NCBI GenBank assembly: GCA_032358165.1
Contig: JAALGY010000010.1
Coordinates: forward strand, 744,001-808,000
Length of the DNA: 64,000 nucleotides
Source of the DNA: Diplosphaera chodatii
Taxonomy: Eukaryota; Chlorophyta; Trebouxiophyceae; Prasiolales; Stichococcaceae
Direction: 5' to 3'
Below the pieces are notes generated by a model. It was not told the origin of the DNA. It saw nothing but the letters and a program-made list of their open reading frames with translations, and searched no databases. The position numbers were made by a program, and so were the translations under genes. This document shows, one piece after another, positions 23,427 to 32,817 of this stretch. Position 1 is the stretch's first letter; each line of letters opens with the position of its first letter.

Positions 23427-23898
23427 AGCAGCAGCCGCTGGACCAGCCGCAGGCGGAGGGGTGGTTTGCTCATCACTGAGATCTTCACAGCTGGGACCAG
23501 CACAATGCCATTGGCTAGTTTCAGCCAACGATTTTTGCTGCACACCTGCGCAGCGTTCATTAGCATATGTGTTGGTGATCACTGTTTGAAATGATCTAAC
23601 GACTCACATCGACGGGTGGCTCGCCGTGATGCTGCGGTGCCCTCCGACGATCAGCCTTTTCAACTGGCTACACTTGCAGCCACCCTCTCCAGTACCCAAT
23701 GTCATGGTTAGTGGTGCCAAGTACCAGCGGCTAAACCCTCCCTCTGAGTCAGCTTCATCCCGGCTTCAGGCTTGGACTGCCTACAGTGGCGTGGTTGCCG
23801 ATCCAGCTCACAATCTGCACTCGCACACTCTTATCTGCAGTCTCCTATTCAATCGCTCTCAGCCACCTCTCAGCTACCTTCTGCAGCCTCTTTCCGCG
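23427..23898. other. Intergenic stretch between the LEA genes
   Basis: About 470 bases with the LEA1 3' UTR and the LEA2 promoter and leader. The run just upstream of 23899 is pyrimidine-rich, typical of an algal 5' UTR. No other gene is visible. Confidence 0.4.
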
Positions 23899-25058
23899 AT
23901 GGCTTTCGCTATGCAGACTTCGCTGTGCCGCCCGACCACAAACTTCCGTGTCGCACGGCCAGCCACCCGCGCGCCCCGCGCCCGCGTTGTCGTCCGCGCT
24001 GAGGTGTGGCTTAGCCCTTGAACACAGGATCACCCAGTGTAGCGATGGTCACGCACGCCTTCTGGCGGCTGAAGTCATCGGGAGTTTGATGGTCGTTGCC
24101 GTCGTCAACATTCGGCGATGCCCAAGACGCCAGCCTGACAACATCGTCCACGCATGCGCTCAACATTGAGACGCCTGTGGCGTTGCTCTGCTGTGTCGGC
24201 GGCGTTTACATCAGTCGGTCGCTCTGGGCTTCGTGCCAGCTTCCCACCTGATCTGCATGGGAGCTCTTGTGCGGTACGTCATCCAATCTGCAGCGTCTCC
24301 TCCCCACAGGACATCACCGACAAGGTGAAGGACGCAGCCAACCAGACGAAGGGCGCAGTCAAGGACGCAGCCGGTGCCGTCAAGGGCAAGGTGAGGATTG
24401 AGTGTGCCATCACCATGTTCTTTTGTCATGACAGCGGCTGTGCTTCACGTCTCACACCTGCCTCGCGCAAAGATGTGCTTGGAACGTGCACCTCTTGGGG
24501 TTGGTACCACTGCAGTGGCTGCGTTCTGCCATGTGTATAGCTCTGGTGCACAACACACATTTTACTGCAGCCGATTGCAGTTGTGCCCATCCTGCAGGCT
24601 GAGGATGCCAAGGACGCCGTTCAGGACACTTTCTCAGAGAGCGGCGCTGACAAGGCCGAGCGGAAGACGAAGGGTGAGGGTCGTGTGCGAATGGCAATCC
24701 CCGTGGCATGCGGGGAGTCGGTCGCCCTCAAGAGGCTTACATGCTTTCACCCTGCCAACTGAAGCACGATCAGCGGATGCCTTGCTTGATTCCAAACCTC
24801 AACTCTGCTGCAGGCGCTGCGGATGATGCTGCTGACGCCGTGAAGGGTGGCGCTGATGACGCTAAGAATGCCGCTAAGGTATAACAGCGGACAGACCATT
24901 ATCATCGAGCTTTTTGCACCACTGTCCTGGCGTCATAGCCCACTCAGCACACGGAGCATTTAAGTGAACACAAACCCACCCACCCACCCACTTTCCTAAC
25001 CACCGTTGGCCTTCATCTGCTGCAGGATGCCAAGAACGAGGTGAAGCGGAACCTGTAG
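23899..25058 (+). CDS. Chloroplast-targeted LEA (group 3 / HIC6-like) protein, copy 2, 5 exons, about 119 aa
   Basis: Exons: 23899-24003, 24310-24390, 24598-24673, 24814-24878, 25026-25058; 120 codons. The leader MAFAMQTSLCRPTTNFRVAR is a plastid transit-type sequence. The repeats parallel the upstream copy: DKVKDAANQTKGAVKDAAGA, AEDAKDAVQDTFSESGADKA, AADDAADAVKGGADDAKNAA, and the terminus DAKNEVKRNL. Exon 3 corresponds to exons 3 plus 4 of copy 1 with no intron, so the two copies differ by one intron gain or loss. Splice phases otherwise match, showing a tandem duplication. Role as for copy 1. The start could also be the second Met four residues on. Confidence 0.86.
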
Positions 25059-25252
25059 AGTTTTGGCAGCGGCTACTGCAGCAGTGGCACGTCACTGCAA
25101 TTTTGCGACATCTGAACCGTCAGAATATTGCCTCTGTTCAGCAAACAGCCAACAGACAAGCTGCATCGAGCATTGATCGGTCGGTTCAGCCAATCAGTTG
25201 ATCAGGTTTACCTGTCAGTCAGTTACACTTGATAGACAGAGGGGCGGTCAAA

Positions 25253-25257
25253 TGTAA
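25253..25257 (+). terminator. Candidate TGTAA polyadenylation signal of LEA gene 2
   Basis: TGTAA lies about 195 bases past the stop codon at 25058. Confidence 0.5.
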
Positions 25258-25545
25258 GACGACACTGTTCATCTCCGTAAGGCCCTTGCAATACATACTC
25301 AGTCGCCCATGCAGGCACATGCATATCCGCGATCAAGTCTCATGCAAACAACCAAGGTTGCACATTGTGGCTGGACATTGCGCCAGGTGTTTGCTATACT
25401 GTGCCAGCGTGCAGCTAGGGAGACTCTCAGCCAGGCCGACCCTGCCGTCTTCACACTCGACAGTAGTTGTCATGCCATCTTGGAGGGTGTTGAGGCTGTT
25501 CCCCATTTGCGCAATGCCATGTACTTGAAGCATGTATGCTTGGGT

Positions 25546-25550
25546 TTACA
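25546..25550 (-). terminator. Candidate TGTAA polyadenylation signal of the pseudouridine synthase gene
   Basis: The minus strand reads TGTAA here, about 125 bases past the stop codon at 25676. Confidence 0.45.
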
Positions 25551-25675
25551 GCATGCACATCCCCCTAGTCAGTGGGGTCTGGGGTGCTTGGGAGCTGGCA
25601 CACACGATCAGACCATAGTGCCATGCTATCAGCATGCGAAGGCCGGCGGGAGGCCTGACAACAGCAGGCACGCCA

Positions 25676-27957
25676 TCACAACTCATGCGCGTCTTCGTCT
25701 GCTGTGTGCCACCCCAGTGCGGCCAGCAGGGCCGCCATGTGCGGCGGCACCGGCGCCACCGCCCTGACCACTGGCCCCGCGTCGCGGGCGACGACGACGC
25801 TGCGCGCGTGCAGGTGCATGCGGCCGCTGGCGGCGGCGGCCGCCTCCGGTCCCAGAAGCTCCTGCAGGCCGCGCTGTGCGGGGGTGCGGTTGGTGCCGTG
25901 ACGGCCGTCGCCCACAATGGGCGCGCCCAGGTGCCGCGCGCAGTGCAGCCGCAGCTGGTGCTTCCGGCCTGCACACCACGCAGCGCTCGCCCCTAGCCCA
26001 CACTTGTCTGACAACGAGGGCATGCAGCGCACGCCCCCTGCATGTGCTGTGCAGCAGTGCACGGCTCCGTAGCTGGCACTGGCTGCAGTGACGTGTCAGC
26101 CCACAGTCGTGCAGTGCACCTTGTAGGTCGGGTTTGAGCATGCTGACCTGTGGACGGCGCCAGCTCCAGCCAGGCGAAGCCGCCGCCATGTGCCAGGCGG
26201 CGGTAGTGCGTCCGTGCGGGCTGCATGTCCAAGCGACCATCACCACGTCGGATCTGCAGGAGCAGGCCAACACCTCACGACACTGCAGTGCATCACTACA
26301 CAGCATGCTGCAGGCCCTGCGGCACATGGGTCAGCATCGGATTTTGTCAAACGCAGCGGCAGCTGTCAGCGGCAGAGCTTGCTGGACAGCACCCCAGAAC
26401 GCAGCTGGCGTCGGGCGGCACCTCAAGAGGCTCCTCGATGACGCCAGCTGGCAGCGCAGCCGAGCCGCTGCCGCACTCCACGATGGCCCAGTACACCCGC
26501 CGCACCGTCGGCTGCGCCGCCGTCTCCGCTCGGCACACTGGGCTCTGCCGTCCCCCGCTGCCGGCGTTGCCGCTGTCTGCTGCCGCTGCGCGGCGGCTGA
26601 ATGCCGCTGACAGCCAGGCCGCTGCGGCTGCGGTGCGCGCCACCACCAGCGCGCCGCTGGTCTCGCGATCCAGCCTGTGTACCAACCTGCAGTATCACAA
26701 GTGCAAGCTCGCAGATGGATGTAGCTTGGCAGGCGGTTTACACTCGACCTTTTCGAGCTGTGTAAAGTGCATGACTGCGTGATAGGAGTGCTTGACCTGG
26801 GAGCCTCGGGGTAGCCAAAGCGCAGCGCCCTGGCCATCGCCTTGTCCAGGCTCACGTGCGCGCCTGCACCACCAGCAAAGTCGAGGAGGTCAACTTGAGG
26901 ACAACTAGGTGCGTGCTCTCGAACCGACCGAGACTGCACAGCCAGCCGAGCATCCAGCACGCCAGGTTAGCCATGTCTTCTGGCTTGCATGGAGCGTCCA
27001 TCAGCTGAGGGCAGACCCTGCTAAGGTAAACCCTGCTGAGGTAGACCCCACCTGGGCCGCCCTGCACCGCCAGCCCCGCCGGCTTGTCCAGCACCAGCAG
27101 CTCGTGGTCGATGTGCAGCACACGGCGCCGCAGCTCCTCCCCGCACGCCGCCAGCGCCGCCGCATGCCGCGCGCCGCCTGCACAGAACCTATCGTGCTTC
27201 ACACGCAGAAGGACGATGCCAGACATCCATCATAGGACAGTCTGTAGCCCTTCTCGATCCCCACAGCATTGGTTGCAAGATGGTTGCAACATAGCAATCC
27301 ACCTGCACGGCTGCCTGGCGCCGTCGATGCCGCTGCTGGCGCCGCAGCTGCGGATCTGGGGATGAGCAGCTGTGCGCCCCGCTCGAGCACCGCATCCTTG
27401 CCAACACGCTTGGTGCTGCGGCTGCCTGCCGCTGGGATGACACTCACCTGGACGCAGTCAGAACCTCAGTAAGGCTGTCTCAATGTCCAGCCCGAGCTCA
27501 ACAGCGGCGCACCCCAGTACAGCATAGTTGATGCGACACAGATGCTCACCTGCCGCTTGCGGAACAGCCGTTGCAGGACCGCCTCTGGCAGCTGCGGACC
27601 CCTCCGACGCAGCCACGACAATGCTGCACGTACGAGACCCACTCATTGCTGTTCCCAGCCATCGATCACCAGTTGCGTCATCACCATGATCATGCATAGG
27701 CTTTCAGCCAGCTGACGTGCCATTGTCAACACCATCAAGCCGGAAGTGGCGGAAGTCAAAGCACCTGTGGGAGGTCCGTCTGCGTCACCATGCTCCACTG
27801 GTGGAGTTGCATGACCGTGGCCGCTCGGCGCTGACGCGTATGACCTCCACAGCTGCCAAGGGCCGTCTCGCTTCAACGTCGCCCAGACTGGGTCGGATGG
27901 TGCAGCGGTTGTCACCACCGACCTGGCTTCGCGCAAAGTTCTCAACACATTGAGCAT
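25676..27957 (-). CDS. RluA/RluD-family RNA pseudouridine synthase, probably mitochondrial; 8 exons, about 418 aa
   Basis: Exons (right to left): 27765-27957, 27550-27623, 27303-27447, 27052-27177, 26797-26863, 26401-26686, 26148-26220, 25676-25968; 419 codons. Exon 1 starts MLNVLRTLREARSVV, an Arg-rich leader of mitochondrial type. Exons 2-3 resemble the S4-like N-terminal part (LPEAVLQRLFRKRQ). Exon 4 has LLVLDKPAGLAVQGG. Exon 6 begins LVHRLDRETSGALVVA with the catalytic Asp of HRLDxxTSG. Exons 7-8 give the C-terminal motif APSTGRKHQLRLHCARHLGA and PIVGDGRHG. These are the RluA motifs I, II and III in order. The enzyme isomerises uridine to pseudouridine in rRNA or tRNA; the plant counterparts are organellar. 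The substrate RNA is not predictable from sequence. The donor of exon 6 is the least certain. Confidence 0.9.
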
Positions 27958-28430
27958 GCAAGTCAGGCTCTGTACACCGCCATCCGCCAGTTGAGTGTGC
28001 AACCCGGATGCGGCTTGAGCGTCCGTGAATCTGTCGAACGCCGGTGACAAGGATCGTCCTGATGTAACTCTGTAGCGGTAAGCCAAATGTGGCCGGCCAT
28101 GACGGGTGACCATGCTGCATTATACCATGGGAGGAATAGCGGCGCCAGCTGGCAATGCTTGCCATGATAGGTCAGATAGAATGTCACCAGCAATGTCGCC
28201 TTATCACATTTTGAGCTCTGACAGCATCAACAAGCACAGCTACAGATGGCAAATACCGGCGACCAACCAATATCCATACAGGACAGGATGCTGCATAGCA
28301 CACCATGAAAGAATTGCACAACACGAATAGTTAACGAGCTTGAGTACGAGCTTGTGTACAATTGTTCAGCATCACGTTAGGCTCGCTCTCGCTCCAAGAT
28401 CCCCGTGTCAGATGCCAATGTGCATCCGCA
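27958..28430. other. Intergenic stretch upstream of the pseudouridine synthase gene
   Basis: About 470 bases holding the promoter of the synthase gene and the 3' UTR of the carotenoid oxygenase gene (both minus). Short ORFs look like noise. Confidence 0.4.
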
Positions 28431-31400
28431 TCAATGCCGAATCGTGCTGAAGCTGGGCTGCCAGTGCTCTGGTGTTGCTGCTGGCGGCTGCACATGCACC
28501 GAGTCCGCCCAGCTGCCGTGCAGGCCGGACGGCACATGGTGCGGCAGATGCAGCGTGCACACAGGACCTGCGCCAACCCAGCAAACAGTTGCAAATCACA
28601 GCCCCCGTTTGGTCGCTCCCTAAAACTGTGCCTCTGGAGTGAAACATCACATGCGAGGTTTGCACCAAGTGCATACACAGCAACAGCCAGACAGAGAAGG
28701 ACCGTTGCTGTCACCTGCTGCAATGCTCTGGGCGTCCAGGACGCACAGGTCGGTGCGCTGCGACTCTGCATTGTTGACCATGACCAGCACCCATCCGTCG
28801 TCCTCTGCGCTCGCATCCGCGCGGGGCACGAAGATGGGCTCCTGACCACGGCAGGAACCATTGATCCATCATACACATGCATTGACGACCGGCCACATTG
28901 AAGTGCTTACAGGGGCTGAGACGATCCGACAGCCGAACAGGTGCACAGCGTCTGCAAAGGTGCGCAGCTGCCATGGGCCGGCCTCACCTGCATGAAGCAC
29001 ATGGGGCCGGGCGCCCAGATTTCCTCCTCCACCTGTGGGCTATGTGCTGCAGACCCGCTGTGCTGTGCATCTGGCAGCGTCACCTTTGTCAGCACCTGAC
29101 AACAGTGCAGAATGCCATCTTAGCATGGAGTTCAGGACGCTGAAGGCAAGCAAGAGCTGCAAGGGGTGCCATCATTTATCCAGGGTGACGCCGTCCATGC
29201 AAGCAACCGGCCAGCACGCCCCAGAAAAACCGCAACTGCCTGGACAATGGCGAAGTCAGGTTGTCACCTGGTTAGGCCCCCACTTCACGGGGTCGTCAAC
29301 GGCTGACGCTGGCAGGTATGCGTAGCGGTATGACTGCCCGTTCTGCTGAGGGTTCAGCGTGGAAAACTCGCAGGCAAGTGTGGACAGGCGGTTGCGTGTC
29401 ACGCTCTCTGAGGCCGTGTCCAGCACCACACGCGTCAGCTCGCTGCGCTGCCCGCCGCTGTAGGGCAGTGTACATCATTGTTGCCTACATCAGTCTGCCT
29501 TCATCAGGCTACCACCACAATCATGGGTGTTTGCGCAGATATACCAGTGCTACGCCGCTGGCTGCTGCAGCCGGGACAGCAAACAGGTGCAAGCCGCGCA
29601 GCTAGGAAACCGATGCTGGCATGCCAATGCTCCAGACTCACCTGTAGTAGCTGGTGTCCAGCGAATCCAGGTTGCTTGCAAAGCTGATGGTCCCCCAGCC
29701 TATTGTATCGATGATGACCTGCGCAAATAGGCCATCAACATTCAGGAACACCACGCTGATCGTGGAACAACATGTCTCACACCATGTGATGGCAACATGC
29801 AAAACCAAATGGAGGCAAGGCTCGCCTTGCTAGGCCCTTGCTCAAATGCGTTGACATGATGGAAGGTGAAGAAGGGGTCTGTCTCCAAAACCTGCAGTGT
29901 CAGCGGCAGACATTTCTCAGTGTGTGGCCACAGATTGCTGCAAGCGGTTGAAGGGCATTTTCAGCTAGCTCAGCCTGTTCTACTGGGCAAAGGCTGTGCA
30001 GGGATGCACGACAGCTTGCATGCAACAACGCAGGTGTGCCGCCACCTGCTGTGCTACTGTGCTGCCTGGACGTGGCACAAGGTGCACCCGGCACGGCAGG
30101 TTGTCATCATACTGAATGCACTCTGCAATGCTGCAGCGACCTGCACAAACAGAACAGCCCATGCTGCTGATCACCACTAATCAGCATCACTCGAGACACA
30201 TCAACCAGGCCGTCTTATAAATTGCACTCTGGGTGTATGAGTGGGTGCTATCAGCAATGCAATTACAGCGCGCTCACCTGGCACATAGCCAAAGATCAGC
30301 TTCTGAATGTTCAGCTTCGTCGGGTTTTGCCGCAGGATGTAGTAGTTCTCTGTCACCACCAGGTCATGGAAGAAGCCAAAGGCGCCATTCTGCAGCGTGC
30401 AAGCAGACGCATCGGCTCATTGTCCTGACGGACTCTGTTGGTAGGACATCATGGAGTTCTGTGGCATGCCAGGGTGATTGAGTTTGCACTGCGTTTGCAC
30501 ACCGGCCTGTCAATTGTAAGGTAGGTGTCAGCACTTCCTACCTTGATGTCAAGCGGCGTCTTGTGAAGCAGGCGGCCGTCCTCGCCATACTCGTAGAAGC
30601 TGACTGCTGCGTCCAGGCCATTGACCGCGGCGCCGAACGTCACCCACCTGCACACCTCACAGCAGGTGCATCAGTGTGGCATGACCGCCCTGCAACATGG
30701 CATCTCACATGTCACCCGCAGACCAAGGGCCCATCACGCTGAGCACAGAAGTGGAAGCAATCCGCTTGCCACCAACTGCTGCTGTCGATCATGACCTCTG
30801 CTGCTCAGACTGGTCTGTCAGAAAGGGTCCAATGCAGTGAACTGTAGGCAGTCCGAGGGTGAGCAGGACAAACCCTCACCTTTTGCTCCCATCGGGCTGG
30901 TGCATGATGCGGTAGTGCGCTGCAAAAGGCCCCTTGCCCTCGATGGTGCCGTCAATGTTCGACTCGCCAATAGTAGACAAATCCGTTGGCCGCATCTCGT
31001 GGGGCAGGCCGCTCTCGTGCAGTGCGTACAGCCGCCCAGACCACTCCAGCACGCCTGCGATGTGAACATTGGAGAGCATGACCCTTGAAACCCAGGGTCA
31101 GCTGCTGCACATCGTCCTGATGCGGGCTGCAATGTCAATGCTTGGCACTGGCAGCCAAGGAGCTAACGGCAGCAAGCGTGTGAAGACACCTGGCACGGAG
31201 GCAGGCTGTCACATTAGGGGAGCACCTGTGTTCGCTACGTTCTTGACGACGAACTTGAAGGGGTTGTTCAGCCATTTGCCGGATGGGTTGCCTGTGGCAA
31301 AGGCTCCTGAGTACAGGATCTTCCCGGCTGCCTGCTCGTCAACAAAACCCTGTGTTCGTACATACCTGCAAGACGAGGAGCCTCTTCAGTATGTTGCCCT

Positions 31401-32106
31401 GAACCACCACCCTTCGAACATTCTCAGTATGCTGGCTATCATGTTGTCGCCCCATGCTGCCTGTTCTTTGCTTGCTTGCTTGCTTGCCGGTTCGCTAACG
31501 CTTTTGAGGGTTCAAAGCATATGAGCCACGATATCTCCTGTTCACATGTACACCTGTTGCTGAAGTGTGCCTTGCCATCCGCAAATGTAATACGGCAAAT
31601 CATGCCATCACCGTCGAACGGCTGGTCTATCCGTGCGCCAAAGATCTCAAGCTGGCCCGGCCCATTCCTACAATAATAGGAGAAGCGGAAGTTGTTGGCT
31701 GCAGTCTGCAGCGACCTAATCCGGGCAAATGAGCCGAAAGGCAAGCTTCTGAACATGTTTGGCATGCAATGCCTGCGCTGCAGCACACCCCCAACAAGCA
31801 CCTGTACAGCGTGCCCTGTAGCTCTTCTGGAAGCGTGCCCTCGATGAGATCAGCACTGAGCCAGTAGTCGTACTCGTCGTGCAGGCTGCGGTAGAAGCTG
31901 GTCAGCCCCTTCAGCTTCTCCGCTGCGAAAGAGCATGCCAATAAGGTGTCAGCAGTCATCTGGCAGCTCGTTACCACCAGGTTGCAATCGCGCATGTCCA
32001 TAAGGGAATGCTCACTACAACAGCCATGCAAAGACTGCAGCACGCCTGTGATCTCGGGTGGCGCTGCGACATGCGCATCCACTGGAGGTGGTCCCATTGG
32101 CTCCAT
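28431..32106 (-). CDS. Carotenoid cleavage oxygenase (RPE65/CCD family), 14 exons, about 521 aa
   Basis: Exons (right to left): 32046-32106, 31802-31922, 31554-31667, 31226-31365, 30880-31054, 30542-30647, 30278-30389, 30046-30140, 29826-29891, 29642-29718, 29268-29457, 28988-29032, 28715-28841, 28431-28567; 522 codons. Family motifs: LPEELQGTLYRNGPG, DQPFDGDGMICRITF, VLEWSGRLYALHESG, PGPMCFMQEPIFVPR, EDDGWVLVMV. All four iron-ligand histidines are present in context: AHYR, FFHDLVVTENYY, FTFHHVNAFE and GLHGSW. The enzyme oxidatively cleaves a carotenoid or apocarotenoid double bond; which one cannot be read from sequence. No transit peptide is seen. Introns 1 and 9 need GC donors. The start Met at 32106 is tentative, and an in-frame Met at 32196 exists. 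Confidence 0.9.
31467..31485 (+). repeat. TTGC tetranucleotide microsatellite
   Basis: A run of about four TTGC units lies in intron 3 of the carotenoid oxygenase gene. Simple slippage repeat. Confidence 0.7.
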
Positions 32107-32817
32107 GATGCCGGGGGTGGCGATCTGATCTTGTCCCAGGGCTCTGGTAACATGCACGCAGCGCTGTGCGGGTGCGGCGCTGGTGTGATGCGGCACAAGG
32201 CGACCTGCGTGTCATATATACATCCACAAAGCTCTCCAAACGCTGTATTATGCATGCGCACGAACGCGGGATACAAGCATACATAGCGCAACGTGAATGT
32301 ATATGGAAATGAGCATGCTGCGCACCTGCACCGTGAGACGGTAGGGCGGACGTGGTGGTTGGACTGCGAGTGAAGGGCCGACTGCAGGGCAAATGTGCGA
32401 CATGCATGATGAAACGTCTAAGCGTGCAACCTACGACCGTCCTATATAAAGCGTAACGTGCTATCACAAGCAGTAAGGAGTTTTGGCGGTACACAGCAAA
32501 GGTGTGAGGAGCTGCAGCAATGTTACACGCAGCAGTGCAGCTATGTGGACCTGCCACGTCTGCAGGTTCTGCTTGACCTAGCTGATCCATGGACCTGAGT
32601 GAAGGGTTACGGTGATGGTCCTTTTGATGGCGTGCTTATGTTTTTTGCCATTGTCATCCGTCACGCACATACCATGATGCGGCGGCAGCAGCGTGCGGCA
32701 CTTGTGCATGCAGCAGGGCTCTGCTGATGACCAACACATGTGACCTCATGCTGCCAATGAACGGCAAGACTTGAGCCACCGCGATGCTGTGTCGTGACGC
32801 AGGCGTCCCGTTCGTGC
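32107..32817. other. Intergenic stretch upstream of the carotenoid oxygenase gene
   Basis: About 710 bases between the DRC3-like gene and the carotenoid oxygenase gene, both on the minus strand. It should hold the oxygenase promoter and, near 32523-32527, a minus-strand TGTAA that could end the upstream gene. No recognisable coding exon. Confidence 0.4.

Larger units (their letters stand above)
25059..25675. other. Convergent 3' region between LEA2 and the pseudouridine synthase gene
   Basis: About 615 bases containing the 3' UTRs of both convergent genes, with TGTAA signals on each strand (25253 plus, 25546-25550 minus). No coding sequence is recognised. Confidence 0.5.
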
